Assembly (NCBI GenBank): GCA_016713665.1
Contig: JADJOR010000020.1
Coordinates: forward strand, 57,854 to 121,853
Direction: 5' to 3'
DNA length: 64,000 bases
From: Deltaproteobacteria bacterium
GTDB taxonomy: Bacteria; Myxococcota_A; UBA9160; UBA4427
Part shown: positions 7,364 through 16,991 of the stretch, piece by piece
How positions within the stretch are numbered: position 1 is the stretch's first letter
Layout of the letters: each line of letters starts with the position of its first letter
Program-made: the position numbers and the translations under genes
Notes under the pieces: model-generated
What the model was told of the DNA's origin: nothing
Database searches by the model: none
Seen by the model: the letters and a program-made list of their open reading frames with translations, nothing else

Positions 7364-10300
7364 ATGCGATGCGCCCGACCCATGGTGTTGTTCTCGGTTC
7401 TCGTGCCGTGGATGATGCTGGCGGTGTGGGCGAGGCCGGGGCTCGGCCTGCCGACGGTCACACGGTTCGAGGTCGACGCCCAGCGTGCGCTCGAGAATCT
7501 TCGCCGCGAGCTGGCTTCGAGCCCGCTCGAAGGGGTGCAGCGCGACGCCGCGACCGCCCACCTCGATGCCGCATCGGCGAGCGAACGCGGGGCGACGGAG
7601 CTGCGCGAGCAGATCGCGTCCCTGCGCGCCGAGGCGGCGGAGTCGTCGAGTCGTCGCGACGAAGGGTCCCCGACGCTCGAGCTGGATCCCGCGCAGGCCC
7701 TGGCGGAGTGGAGCGCGCGGCTTTCTGCGGACGCCGATTCGGAAGCCCTCGAAGATCTGCTCGATCGCCAGCGTGACGTCGATGCCGGCCTCACGGAGGA
7801 GCTCGAGCTTTCCGAGGCCGAGCTCGCCGGAATCCTCATGCGACCGATCGAGACGGCGCGCCAGATGGCCGAGCTGAGGCGTCAGATCGATGCGTTCTCC
7901 GAGCCGCTCGCGTCGTCCGAGGAGGAGCCGGCGCTGCTGACCGAAGCCCGTCGGCTCCGCGCGATGGGCGAGCTCCACCGCGCGCAGGCGGAGCTCGAGC
8001 TGCACCGGGTCGAGCAGGAGACGAGCCTCGAACGCCAGCGCCTGTACGAGCGGAAGATCCACGACCTCCGGCTTCGACGGACGCTCTCGTTCGACCGGAT
8101 CCGATGGCTGCAGGCCCGTGTCGCCGAGAAGGCCCGCGTCGAGCTCGAGCATCGCGTCCGCCGGCTGACGGAGACGCCGACGGAGAAGGTCACGGGCGAG
8201 ACGATCGAAGCGACGTTCGAGCGGAACAACCGAGCCCTCGGCGACGAGATCCTCGAGCAGAGCGATCGTCTCGCTTCGGACCGCGAGAAGCGATCGAGTG
8301 CGAAGCTCGCGCGGGAGCGGGTCGCGACGGCGCTCGAGGACAGTCGAACGCGGATCGAGCTCGGCGGCGCCAGCGCGGGCGTCGGACGTTGGCTCTGGAG
8401 CGAACGTCGTCGACTCGAGCCGACGGCCCGGGTTCGCCGCCGGCTCGAGGATATCCAGGGGGAGCTCGCGGAGCTGCGTCTGCGCCGTGTGGTGCAGAGC
8501 GAGGATCAGCGCCGGCTCGCGGACATCCCCGACGCGGCGCGCGCCCTGCGGGAGTCGAGCGAGGTTCAGGCGGCCGACGAGGGGCGGCTGGCCACCGGCG
8601 GCGATGCGCTCGAGCCCCTGCTTCGAAGGCGCGTCGAGCTCTTCGCGCTCTACGAGCCGATCCTGCAGCGACGCATCGAGACGCTCGAGGAGATCGAGCT
8701 CGCGGTACAGGAGCAGCTCGACCTGACGCAGACGCTGCGCCAGCTCCTCGATCGCCATCTGCTCTGGATTCCGAGTCATCCGCCGATGGACTCGTCCTGG
8801 CTCGGCCGAGCTCCGGAGGGCTTGTCCGATCTCTTGAAGACCTCCCGCTGGATCACGACCGCCGGTCTCGTGCGCGACGAGATCGTCGCCCACCCCGTCG
8901 TCACGGTCGCCGGCGTGCTCCTCCTGCTGCTCCTGCTCGAGCTCAGGCGACGGGCCCCGGAGCGCATCCTGGCTCAGGCCGCCATCACCCGTCAGATCGG
9001 CGAGGATCACATCGGTGTGACGCTGACGGCGTTCGCGTGGACGCTGCTCGCGGCGCTGCCCGGTCCTGCGGTGCTCACCGCGGTGGGCGAGCTGCTCCAG
9101 CGCGCGGGGACGCCCGGGCGCTACAGCGATTCGCTCGGGCGCGCCTGTGCGGCGCTCGTCCTGCCCCTGCTCTCGGTCCAGCTGCTCGGCTGGACCGCCA
9201 TCGAGAACGGCCTCGGCCACGCGCATTTCCGCTGGATGCGGGCGCGTCGAGAGGCCATCCGTCACGTCCTGCCGCGCGCCGCGGCGATCGTGCTGCCATT
9301 GTTCTTCGTGACGGCGCTCGCGTTCATCCGCAATCTCGACCTGCCCAACGACGTGCAGGCGCGCCTGGCCGTCGTCCTCTCGTGCGTCGTGCTCGCATGG
9401 GCGTTCTGGCGCCTGCTCGACGTCGGCCAGATCTGGGTCCAACGCGGCGTCGAGACCGAGCCCTCGATGATCCGCCGACTCCTGCGCGTGGCGCTGCCCT
9501 TCGGCGCGGCCGTCGTCGCCGTGCTGGCCGTCGCGGGCTACGTCTACTCCGCCGACGTGCTCTTCCACGCGACGCTCGCGAGCATCGGCGTGCTCATCGC
9601 CGTCTCGCTCGCCGTCGGTGTGCTCGGCCGCTGGTTCCTGCTCGGCGAGCGTCGCCTGGCGCTCCGGCAGGCCGAGGAGCGCCGGAGCCTGGCCGGGCAG
9701 AACGCCTCGGCGGAGGGCGGCGCGCCGCGCGAGATCGCGCCGGAGATCACCCTCGAGCAGGTGAGCGCGCAGACCCGGAGCCTCCTGCGCGCGCTCCGGA
9801 TCGGCCTGCTCGTCGTCGGCCTCGTCTGGGTCTGGGCCACCGTCCTGCCCGCGATCACGCGGCTCGACGAGGTCACGCTCTGGTCCTTCGGCGAGATGGG
9901 GCCCGACGGCGTTCCGATCGACCGACCGGTCAGCCTGATGGCGGTGCTCTTCGGGCTGACGACCCTGGCGCTCACCGTCATCGGCTCGCGCAATCTCCCC
10001 GGATTGATCGAGCTCGGCCTGCTCTCCCAGACGCGCATCGACGCGGCCTCGCGCTATGCGATCTCGAGCCTGCTCCGATACGCGATCGCCATCACGGGCA
10101 CGGTGGTCGGGGTGCAGCTGCTCGGCATGCGCTGGTCGCAGGTCCAGTGGATGGCTGCGGCGCTGACGGTCGGCCTCGGATTCGGACTGCAGGAGATCTT
10201 CGCGAACTTCGTCTCGGGCCTGATCCTGCTCATCGAGCGACCGTTCCGGGTGGGCGACGTGATCAGCGTGGGCGATCTGTCGGGACGGGTGACACGCATC

Positions 10301-10744
10301 CGGACGCGGGCGACGACGATCCTCGACTTCGACGCCAAGGAGATCGTGGTCCCGAACAAGAACTTCATCACGGGGCTGCTCCTCAACTGGACGCTCTCCG
10401 ACACGACGACCCGCATCGTCGCGAAGGTCGGCGTCGCCTACGGCACCGATCCCGATCGCGTCCACGCGCTGCTGCTCGAGGTCGCCTCGGCCAATCCGCG
10501 CATCCTGCGCGAGCCGGTGCCGCAATCCCAGTTCGTCGCCTTCGGCGCCAGCGCCCTCGAGTTCGAGCTCCGCGTCTTCGTGGGCACGCTTCCCGATCGG
10601 CAGCTGGCGCAGAACGAGCTCCATCGCGACATCGCCCGCGTCTTCGCCGAAAATCAGATCGAGATCGCGTTCCCGCAGCTGGACGTGCACGTGCGGGACC
10701 GGACGCAGGAGACGCCGCCCGCGGCCCCGCCGACCCGGGGTTGA
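7364..10744 (+). CDS. MscK/KefA-type mechanosensitive channel
   Basis: 1126 aa, the size of MscK/MscM rather than of the small MscS (about 290 aa). After a signal peptide (about residues 1-27) comes a long periplasmic, Glu/Arg-rich coiled-coil region (about 40-480). Then come about ten transmembrane helices (from about 505 to 960), and finally the MscS module. In that module the pore helix is GLGFGLQEIFANFVSGLIL, followed by the beta domain with ERPFRVGDVISVGDLSGRV and PNKNFITGLLLNW. It would open on hypo-osmotic shock to release solutes. The stop codon overlaps a possible ATG of the next frame, but the downstream gene more likely starts at 10837. The ATG follows a -10 box by 6 nt with no Shine-Dalgarno. 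Confidence 0.9.
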   Translation: MRCARPMVLFSVLVPWMMLAVWARPGLGLPTVTRFEVDAQRALENLRRELASSPLEGVQRDAATAHLDAASASERGATELREQIASLRAEAAESSSRRDEGSPTLELDPAQALAEWSARLSADADSEALEDLLDRQRDVDAGLTEELELSEAELAGILMRPIETARQMAELRRQIDAFSEPLASSEEEPALLTEARRLRAMGELHRAQAELELHRVEQETSLERQRLYERKIHDLRLRRTLSFDRIRWLQARVAEKARVELEHRVRRLTETPTEKVTGETIEATFERNNRALGDEILEQSDRLASDREKRSSAKLARERVATALEDSRTRIELGGASAGVGRWLWSERRRLEPTARVRRRLEDIQGELAELRLRRVVQSEDQRRLADIPDAARALRESSEVQAADEGRLATGGDALEPLLRRRVELFALYEPILQRRIETLEEIELAVQEQLDLTQTLRQLLDRHLLWIPSHPPMDSSWLGRAPEGLSDLLKTSRWITTAGLVRDEIVAHPVVTVAGVLLLLLLLELRRRAPERILAQAAITRQIGEDHIGVTLTAFAWTLLAALPGPAVLTAVGELLQRAGTPGRYSDSLGRACAALVLPLLSVQLLGWTAIENGLGHAHFRWMRARREAIRHVLPRAAAIVLPLFFVTALAFIRNLDLPNDVQARLAVVLSCVVLAWAFWRLLDVGQIWVQRGVETEPSMIRRLLRVALPFGAAVVAVLAVAGYVYSADVLFHATLASIGVLIAVSLAVGVLGRWFLLGERRLALRQAEERRSLAGQNASAEGGAPREIAPEITLEQVSAQTRSLLRALRIGLLVVGLVWVWATVLPAITRLDEVTLWSFGEMGPDGVPIDRPVSLMAVLFGLTTLALTVIGSRNLPGLIELGLLSQTRIDAASRYAISSLLRYAIAITGTVVGVQLLGMRWSQVQWMAAALTVGLGFGLQEIFANFVSGLILLIERPFRVGDVISVGDLSGRVTRIRTRATTILDFDAKEIVVPNKNFITGLLLNWTLSDTTTRIVAKVGVAYGTDPDRVHALLLEVASANPRILREPVPQSQFVAFGASALEFELRVFVGTLPDRQLAQNELHRDIARVFAENQIEIAFPQLDVHVRDRTQETPPAAPPTRG

Positions 10745-10836
10745 TGGCGGAGCAGGCTCCCGCGGATCGAAGCGATCCGCTCGCGAAGATGCGCGCTAGT
10801 CTCGTCCTTCCAGAATTCCGCCAATCCGGAGACCCC

Positions 10837-11955
10837 ATGCCGCTCGGACCGATGGACGATTTCCTGGCCCACCAGACCCCCGAGACCTTCGATCACGTCT
10901 ACACCGGCGACCGCGCCTTCTACGACCGCTACTACTTCAACTGCCATTCCTGCAGCGACGAGATCTTCCTGATCACGGGCATGGGGCAGTACCCGAACCT
11001 CGGCGTGCTCGATGCCTTCGTGACGGTCTCGCTGGGCGACAAGCACTACTGCGTGCGCGCGTCGCGCGAGCTGGGCCATGACCGGCTGAACACGTCGGTC
11101 GGCCCGTTCTCGGTCGAGGTCGTGAAGGGGCTCGAGACGCTGCGGGTCCGGTGTGCGCCCAACGAGTGGAACCTCGACTTCGATCTGACCTGGAACGGCT
11201 TCGTCCCCGCCCTCGAGGAGCCCGTGACCTACCGTCGGGTCGGCAATCGCCTGACCGAGCACACGACGCGCTTCGCCCAGGTCGGCAACTGGTCGGGCCG
11301 GATCCGGGTCGACGGTCGGACCTTCGACGTCACGCCGGATCGCTGGAAGGGCGCGCGGGATCATTCCTGGGGCGTGCGGCCGAATACGGGGGAGCCCGAG
11401 CCGCCGGGCATCCTCGCGAAGTACCGCCCCGCCGGCGAGTTCGGGCATTTCCACAACTGGATCCCGATGCAGTTCGACGACTTCATGATCAAGGTCTACT
11501 TCGACGAGGACGCCCACGGCCGCCGTCACATGGAGGAGGCCGTGAAGGTCCCGAAGCTCGGCTCGGACGAGCCGATCATCCACCTCGGCAGCCCGAAGCA
11601 CGAGATCACGTTCAAGCCCGGCACGCGCGAGATCGCGCGCACGCGCCTCTCCTTCGCGCATACGGACCTGACCGTCGTCGGGACGCCGCTCCGGACCAAC
11701 TATCTGCTCGGCGGCTCGGGCTATCGCCCCGACGGGCGCTGGGGCCTCGGCCACTACCGGGGTCCGCTCGCGGTCGAGGGCCTCGTCTGGGATCTGCGCG
11801 ACCCGAAGCAGTTCGCCGAGATCCAGGGGCTCAACGAGATGCTCTGCCGCTGGGAGCTCTCGACCGGCGAGATCGGCTACGGCATGCACGAGAACGCCTG
11901 CTTCGGCGTGTACCACCCCTACGGCTTCGATTCGATGACGGCCGTCGCGCCCTGA
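10837..11955 (+). CDS. GxRDHSWGxR-motif protein, lipocalin-like (paralogue A)
   Basis: 372 aa, cytoplasmic by sequence, beta-rich. Start 10837 (CGGAGA upstream) is chosen because the product then aligns end to end with the paralogue at 45551 (MPLGPMDDFLAHQTPE versus MPVPLDEYPIHQGPE); an ATG at 10744 overlapping the mscK stop would add 31 residues. Shared motifs: VGPFSVEVVKGLETLRVRC (about 88-106), then GARDHSWGVRP near residue 170. A GxRDHSWGxR turn is characteristic of double-lipocalin proteins such as CrtC, AttH and Svf1, which hydrate or bind hydrophobic polyenes and lipids. The remaining residues do not settle enzyme versus carrier. A TAGTCT box at 10797 could be its own promoter. Confidence 0.65.
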   Translation: MPLGPMDDFLAHQTPETFDHVYTGDRAFYDRYYFNCHSCSDEIFLITGMGQYPNLGVLDAFVTVSLGDKHYCVRASRELGHDRLNTSVGPFSVEVVKGLETLRVRCAPNEWNLDFDLTWNGFVPALEEPVTYRRVGNRLTEHTTRFAQVGNWSGRIRVDGRTFDVTPDRWKGARDHSWGVRPNTGEPEPPGILAKYRPAGEFGHFHNWIPMQFDDFMIKVYFDEDAHGRRHMEEAVKVPKLGSDEPIIHLGSPKHEITFKPGTREIARTRLSFAHTDLTVVGTPLRTNYLLGGSGYRPDGRWGLGHYRGPLAVEGLVWDLRDPKQFAEIQGLNEMLCRWELSTGEIGYGMHENACFGVYHPYGFDSMTAVAP

Positions 11956-11967
11956 GCGGCGGTCGCC

Positions 11968-12720
11968 TCAGCGCGGGCGATCGTCCGGCAGGTTCACCGT
12001 CAGGATCTCCCCCGCCCACGACGCGTCGAAGGCCGGGAGCCCGATCCGGAGCCACTGGTTCATCGCCCGCTTGGTATGCCGAAGCGCCGAGCGCGGCATC
12101 GCCGCGAGGCGATTCGCCCAGTGCATCGCCCGCGCGACGGCCTCGCCGCGCTCGACGACCTCGGTCACGAGGCCCAGGGCGAGGGCCTCGTCGGCCGGGA
12201 GCGGATCGCCCGTATAGAGGAAGCGCTTCGCGCGCAGCAGGCCGAGGGCGAGGGGCCAGATCAGGACGCCGCCGTCCCCGGCCGCCACGCCCGCCGGCAC
12301 GTGGGGATCCGAGAGCACGACGTGGCGCTCGGCGACGACGATGTCGGCGAAGAGCGCGAAGGCGAGCGCGCCCCCCGACGTCGTCCCGTTCAGCGCGGTG
12401 ACCACCGGCTTGTCGAGGTCGATGTGGCTCTGGACGATCGCCCGCACGTCGCGCATCAGATGCTGGACGAAGGCCGGATCGTTCGCGCGCACGCGATCCA
12501 TGAACTCCTGCGTCGGACCGACGCAGAACTCGTCGCCCGCGCCGCGCAGCACGATGGCGTCGACGCGGTCGTCGCGGCCGAGGCGCGGCAGGATCTCGGA
12601 GAGCTCCGTGTGGCCCTCGACCGAGAGCGCGTTGCCCGCGCGCCCGCCGGCCATGGAGACGACGGCGATGCCGGCTTCGAGTCGGACGTCGAGATAGGTC
12701 AGGTCGCGATAGGGGTTCAC
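11968..12720 (-). CDS. Enoyl-CoA hydratase/isomerase family protein
   Basis: 250 aa, the usual crotonase length. The crotonase core is visible: AGNALS near residue 30 and the first oxyanion loop GDEFCVG at about 62-68. The second oxyanion loop is NGTTSGGALAFALFADIVVA (about 116-135), followed by DPHVPAGVAAGDGGV. The catalytic Glu of classical hydratases is not obvious in these loops. The GDGG turn is common in crotonase relatives of unassigned reaction, so isomerase or hydrolase activity is possible. GTG start with GAGGAG upstream. Convergent with the 10837 gene (12 bp gap) and 3' to no obvious partner. Confidence 0.85.
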   Translation of the reverse strand: MNPYRDLTYLDVRLEAGIAVVSMAGGRAGNALSVEGHTELSEILPRLGRDDRVDAIVLRGAGDEFCVGPTQEFMDRVRANDPAFVQHLMRDVRAIVQSHIDLDKPVVTALNGTTSGGALAFALFADIVVAERHVVLSDPHVPAGVAAGDGGVLIWPLALGLLRAKRFLYTGDPLPADEALALGLVTEVVERGEAVARAMHWANRLAAMPRSALRHTKRAMNQWLRIGLPAFDASWAGEILTVNLPDDRPR

Positions 12721-12741
12721 GGGTTCTCCTCGGGGCGGACG

Positions 12742-13509
12742 CTAGCGGTCCCATCGCGGCCGGCGAGAGAGCGCGGCCAATCCGAGCATCATCAGCAGGC
12801 TCGTCGAAGGCTCGGGAACCGGCTGGTACGGCCCCATCGTCCACGCCGTCCAATCCGCATCGCCGACCTCCAGCCGGGCGACGCTGCCGTCTCCCTCGGC
12901 GAAGGCGAACAGGACGGTCCCGAGCTGCATCCGGACGCGCGTGGCGAGTCCGATTTCGCCGGATTCGTCGACGAGAGCGCGGAGATCGACGAGCCCCGTC
13001 GAGCCGACGAGGACGCCCTGCGCCATGCCGGATCCGAGCACGCTCGCGACCGACGACGGTTGGAATTCGACGAAGTAGGCCTTGCTCGGGAGATCGACGG
13101 CGCGGCCATCGATCTCGGTGATGGCGATCCGGATCGTGACGAAGGCCTGGACTGCCGCGAAGCCGTCGGGATCGAAGGACTGGAGCGTGTAGTCGAGGGC
13201 CTCGCGGACTTTGACGTAGCCGATTCTTCGATCTCCGCGGGCCTGGATGTCGAGGGTCAGGGAATCTCTCGAAACGCCCTGGTCGGGACACGACGCGCAT
13301 CGAGCCTCGAAGTCGCGCGGGCTGAAATCGAGGCTGTCGGCGCTGGCATGGGCGGAGCCGAAGAGTCCATGCTCGTCGCGAACGTTCAGGAACGAGACCG
13401 TGCCCGACGGGTCGGCGAAGTCCCCATCGGTCGCGGCGGCGGCCCGGTCGGGAGACAGGGGCGTGAGGCCAACGGCCAGGACGAGCTTCGCGAGTACGAC
13501 CCACCGCAC
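12742..13509 (-). CDS. PEP-CTERM sorting-domain protein
   Basis: 255 aa from the GTG at 13509, which follows AGAAGGGG; the frame extends to 13611 but the added part is not hydrophobic. The N-terminus (MRWVVLAKLVLAVGLTPL, cleavage after AAAA) is a signal peptide. The C-terminus reads VPEPSTSLLMMLGLAAL then SRRPRWDR: the VPEP motif, hydrophobic helix and Arg tail recognised by exosortase. In between is a beta-rich mature domain of unknown role. Such proteins are transferred to the cell surface or biofilm matrix by EpsH-type exosortases. No exosortase gene is in this window. Confidence 0.85.
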   Translation of the reverse strand: MRWVVLAKLVLAVGLTPLSPDRAAAATDGDFADPSGTVSFLNVRDEHGLFGSAHASADSLDFSPRDFEARCASCPDQGVSRDSLTLDIQARGDRRIGYVKVREALDYTLQSFDPDGFAAVQAFVTIRIAITEIDGRAVDLPSKAYFVEFQPSSVASVLGSGMAQGVLVGSTGLVDLRALVDESGEIGLATRVRMQLGTVLFAFAEGDGSVARLEVGDADWTAWTMGPYQPVPEPSTSLLMMLGLAALSRRPRWDR

Positions 13510-13694
13510 GGCATCCCCTTCTCTCGATCCGGGATCGAGGTCCGAGCCAGTCGACGATAGGCAACTGGGGCCGTCTCGCGACCGTCGAATCCGATCGCGG
13601 CCTGTCGGCACGACATCGCTCTCCGTGTTTGACCGGACGACACGGTTCGTCGCCCCTGCTATTCGAGGCCACTCTCATTCGGGGCATCGAGTCG

Positions 13695-15563
13695 ATGGCG
13701 GGCAGCCGACGACGCAAGCTCGGTCTTCGTGCGAGTCGGATCGTCCGGGTCGGGATCCTCCTGGCGCTGGTCGGCCCGGTCTCGGCACCGTCGGCTGCCG
13801 GGGGCCGCGTCGATCGCCCGACGCGTCGAATCGACGTCGTCGTCAACCTCGATCCGGACGCGAGCTCGACCTGGTACGAGTTCTTTCGCGGCGGATCGAC
13901 GCCTCTTCCCTCGCCCACCCTCGTTCCGGCTGCGACGCTCTCGACGTCGATCCGGGATCCGCGCGGGCGATCTCGTCGGATCGAGATCCACTGGGCGCGG
14001 CGGGGCGGATTGGAGTGGGTCGTCGCCGTCACGCCGCCCGTCGTCCCTGCGACGCCGTCGATCTTTGGGAAGCTGCCGTTGGGCTTCGGGGTGCCGCCCG
14101 GCGCCTGGACGGTCTTCCGCTTCGACGCCCGCGGCGAGCTGATCGGTCCCGAGACGGTCGAGGTCGTCGTGCCCGCGGAGCCATCGCCGGGCTTCGGATC
14201 CGGGGATCCGAACGAGATCCATCCCGAACAACGACTCGCGCTTCGACTGCGAAACGGACACGACGCGACCACGCTGTTCGCGAGCTCCTTTTCCGTCGAG
14301 CGATTCGAGTCGGGAGACCGCCAGATCTCGCCGCCGAAGCGACGGACGCGGGCCTGTCTGCTCGACCCGCGGCTGCGAGGCGATCCGATCGGAGGCGAAG
14401 GCGTCCTGCCCTTCGTCGACGCGAGCGGGCGGCTCGTTCCGAATGCCCGACAACGCTTTCTGGGCCACCGGATCGATCCGGTGAGCGGCCTGCAGGACGC
14501 GAAGCGCTCCGACGCGCGGATCCCCATGCGGATGATGCCGCCCCGCGCGACGACGGAGGTCACCCTCGAGCTCGAGCGCGCGGCGACGGAGGCCATCGTC
14601 GAGCTCCCCCCGGACGCGATCCGAGCTCCCGACGGCGTCGGCCCCTCCGTCTGGATCAGCGTCTTCGATTCGCTCGGTCGCATGGACGGTCTCGAGCTGC
14701 GCCTGGTGCGCAGCGGCCCGGACCTCTGGAGCTGGTTCGTCGTCGAAGATCCGAGCAGGCGGGTTGCGTCGCCCCGGGTCTCCGTGAGCATGGACGGCGA
14801 GGTGAGCGTCCTGGCCAGCTTGAGCAACGCGCTGGGATGGGTCGGGGCGGTACCGACGGAATGGACGACGGGCTCGACGACGGAGCCCGGATTCGAGTTT
14901 GCGCCTGGGAGTCCACCGCCCGTCGCCCTCGAGATTTCCGAGAATCTCGTCGGTGTCTTCTCGAACTTCGGGGGCCCGGTCTGGGCGGGGCCGCCCCTCG
15001 GCCGGGGTCGTCTGCGTTTCGATGCCGAGGGCATGCTCGCGGCCGTCGAGCAGGATGGGGACTGGCTCGCGCCTCACGAGACACCCGTGCTGATTCGATA
15101 TGCGCGCGAGTACGGGGAGAGCGACCAACGCATCGCGATCGACTTCGGTGTCGGCCGGTCCCGCCTCGCGGAGCAGGCGGCTGTCCTGCGCCTCGAGCAG
15201 GACGGACATGGCCCGGGCACGCTGACCTCCCTGCGCGTCTCGCGCGACTTCGTGTTCGAGGGCATCGCGTCGAACGGCGTCGTCGTGCCTCTCTCGGCGC
15301 TCGCCTTCGCGGTGCCGGGCGAGCGGGTCTGCGAGCTCGCGTGCTCGAACGGACGCGACGACGACCGCGACGGCCGGATCGACTTCGGGGAGGACGCGGG
15401 CTGTCTCTCCGCCTTCGACGCAAGCGAGCGATCGGCGATCCTCGCCTGCGACGACGGGCTCGACGGCGATGGGGATGGACTCGTCGACTTTCCGGCGGAT
15501 CCGAGCTGTGTCGAGCCGGAGGACGAGGACGAATCACCGCCGGACTCGATCCCTGCCGATTGA
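13695..15563 (+). CDS. Exported protein with two Cys/Asp-rich Ca-binding-like C-terminal repeats
   Basis: 622 aa from the ATG at 13695; no clear Shine-Dalgarno. A basic, hydrophobic N-terminus (about residues 1-37, ending SAPSAAGG) suggests a signal peptide. The middle is a long beta-rich stretch without known motifs. The last 75 residues contain two units of the pattern C-(N/D)-(D/G)-x-(D/L)-D-x-D-x-D-G-x-x-D-(F), namely CSNGRDDDRDGRIDFGEDAGC and CDDGLDGDGDGLVDFPADPSC. Each has paired Cys and a DxDxDG loop. This type is frequent at the ends of surface proteins in myxobacteria-like genomes and probably binds calcium. Divergent from the 12742 gene. Confidence 0.65.
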   Translation: MAGSRRRKLGLRASRIVRVGILLALVGPVSAPSAAGGRVDRPTRRIDVVVNLDPDASSTWYEFFRGGSTPLPSPTLVPAATLSTSIRDPRGRSRRIEIHWARRGGLEWVVAVTPPVVPATPSIFGKLPLGFGVPPGAWTVFRFDARGELIGPETVEVVVPAEPSPGFGSGDPNEIHPEQRLALRLRNGHDATTLFASSFSVERFESGDRQISPPKRRTRACLLDPRLRGDPIGGEGVLPFVDASGRLVPNARQRFLGHRIDPVSGLQDAKRSDARIPMRMMPPRATTEVTLELERAATEAIVELPPDAIRAPDGVGPSVWISVFDSLGRMDGLELRLVRSGPDLWSWFVVEDPSRRVASPRVSVSMDGEVSVLASLSNALGWVGAVPTEWTTGSTTEPGFEFAPGSPPPVALEISENLVGVFSNFGGPVWAGPPLGRGRLRFDAEGMLAAVEQDGDWLAPHETPVLIRYAREYGESDQRIAIDFGVGRSRLAEQAAVLRLEQDGHGPGTLTSLRVSRDFVFEGIASNGVVVPLSALAFAVPGERVCELACSNGRDDDRDGRIDFGEDAGCLSAFDASERSAILACDDGLDGDGDGLVDFPADPSCVEPEDEDESPPDSIPAD

Positions 15564-15621
15564 ACCGCCGCCAGGGACCGCCGCGGAGTCGACGGGCTTC
15601 CGGGCGCCGGCCCTCAGGCGC

Positions 15622-16257
15622 TCACGCGCGCGCGGCGGCGAAGGACGGTCGCGCGCGAATTGCTTCGGCATAGCGCGCGACGCGCGGCCAGCGCTTCCCG
15701 TCGATCTCGATCCCGCCGGCCTCGAGCCAGCCGAGGTGGGCGCCGATGGCGACGTCCGCGATGCCGAAGCGGGGGAGGAGGGTGTCCCGGTCCTTCGGGA
15801 TCTGCGACTCGAGGTAGTCGAAGACGGCGGGGATGGGACTCCCGCCGGCGGAGCGGGGCGAGCCCATCCAGCGCTCGCGGACCACGTCCTGCAGCTTTGC
15901 GAGACGCGCCTCGTCCGTCTTCTGCCCGAGCATCTGCGGCTTCACGATCCGTTCGAGCACGACCTCGCCCCAGCCCTCGGCCATGCCCGCGTCGCCGTAC
16001 TCCTCGAGGAAGAGCGCGCGTCCGAGCTCGGCCGGATCGTCGGGATAGAGGGCCGGCGCCGGAAACCTGCGCTCGAGATAGGCGCAGATCGCCGACGAGT
16101 CGGGAATCACGACGTCGCCGTCACGCAGCACGGGCATCTTCCCGAGCGGATGGAGCGTCGGCGCCGGCGGCTCGACGGTGTACGCGACCTGCTTTTCTTC
16201 GAGCGCGACGATCACCTTCGCGACGAAGGGCGAAAACTTCACGCCATGGACGATCAT
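15622..16257 (-). CDS. Glutathione S-transferase family protein
   Basis: 211 aa. The N-terminal thioredoxin-like half starts MIVHGVKFSPFVAKVIVALE, where the Ser in SPF is the likely thiolate-stabilising residue. It continues with LGKMPVLRDGDVVIPDSSAI, the cis-Pro and the glutathione-binding DS motif (about residues 45-65). The C-terminal half is all-helical with GIADVAIGAHLGWLE, the N-capping region of helix 6. The ATG at 16257 has GAGGAGA upstream; another in-frame ATG lies 15 nt further up. It conjugates glutathione to electrophiles or reduces peroxides. It ends convergently with the 13695 gene. Confidence 0.9.
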   Translation of the reverse strand: MIVHGVKFSPFVAKVIVALEEKQVAYTVEPPAPTLHPLGKMPVLRDGDVVIPDSSAICAYLERRFPAPALYPDDPAELGRALFLEEYGDAGMAEGWGEVVLERIVKPQMLGQKTDEARLAKLQDVVRERWMGSPRSAGGSPIPAVFDYLESQIPKDRDTLLPRFGIADVAIGAHLGWLEAGGIEIDGKRWPRVARYAEAIRARPSFAAARA

Positions 16258-16294
16258 GATCGGTCTCCTCATGTCCGACGCGACGAGCGCTGGT

Positions 16295-16846
16295 CTAGGA
16301 GCGCACCAGCTCGTTCGCGTCCGTATGCGCGAAGCGCGGGTTGCCGTAGATCTCGAGGGTCGTCGTCTCGGCGTAGGCGAGGCGATCTCCATCGACGGTC
16401 AATTTGTGCTCGAAGGCGACGGTGCTCGCATGGTCCCGCATGAATGGGGATTGCGCGACGGGCCAGTCGCGATCGCCGAGGGCGGCGCGGACCTCGAGCA
16501 CGACGGGGCCCGGCGCCGTCCCCGTCGCCTTCCCGCCCGCCGTCACGCAGACTCCGCGCGGGATCGTCAGCGTCTGCATCACCGTCTTCGACGCCGGATC
16601 CCAGAGCCAGTAGCCGAGCTGGTCGTGGAAGACCTCGCCATTGCTCTTGCGCATCACGGTCTGGTGGTAGCGGACGATCGCGAGACGCTGCACGACGTAG
16701 TTCTCGACGTCGCCCGCGGCCTCGAAGACGATCACCTCGTAGTACGGCGTCTTCTCGACGCCGTCGGGCTCGGGCGCGACGTCGAGTCCCTTGTCCCCCT
16801 TCCAGGTTCCAATCAGGCCCGCGAGGGGGCCGTAGTCGATCTCCAT
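16295..16846 (-). CDS. Nitrobindin-like heme-binding beta-barrel (THAP4-like, DUF1794)
   Basis: 183 aa from the ATG at 16846 (AGAGGAAGAGG upstream). It opens with LAGLIGTWKGDKG, the GTWxG motif of the ten-stranded THAP4-like/nitrobindin barrel. That family binds ferric heme and is proposed to detoxify peroxynitrite or sense NO. The rest is regular beta strands (YYEVIVFEAAGDVENYVVQ, VMQTLTIPRGVCV) ending in ANELVRS. The heme-ligand His is not certain from the sequence, so a lipid-binding relative cannot be excluded. Adjacent to the GST gene (37 bp) on the same strand, likely one transcript. Confidence 0.75.
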   Translation of the reverse strand: MEIDYGPLAGLIGTWKGDKGLDVAPEPDGVEKTPYYEVIVFEAAGDVENYVVQRLAIVRYHQTVMRKSNGEVFHDQLGYWLWDPASKTVMQTLTIPRGVCVTAGGKATGTAPGPVVLEVRAALGDRDWPVAQSPFMRDHASTVAFEHKLTVDGDRLAYAETTTLEIYGNPRFAHTDANELVRS

Positions 16847-16991
16847 TTTCCTCTTCCTCTCATTCGGGTTCGATGGCTTCTGGTTCCATCGGGCGTGAAA
16901 CCTCTCCAGACTAGAACAGGCCGGCCCGATCGACCTCGCATCGGGTGGCTTGTGGCTATGTTCCGCCGCGCAGCGTCGAGGGGGGCTCGCA

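Noticed and set aside
7181..10690. 1169-aa minus-strand ORF opposite the MscK-like channel
   Set aside because: The plus strand has a clear MscS pore helix; the antisense product is Arg/Glu/His-rich low complexity.
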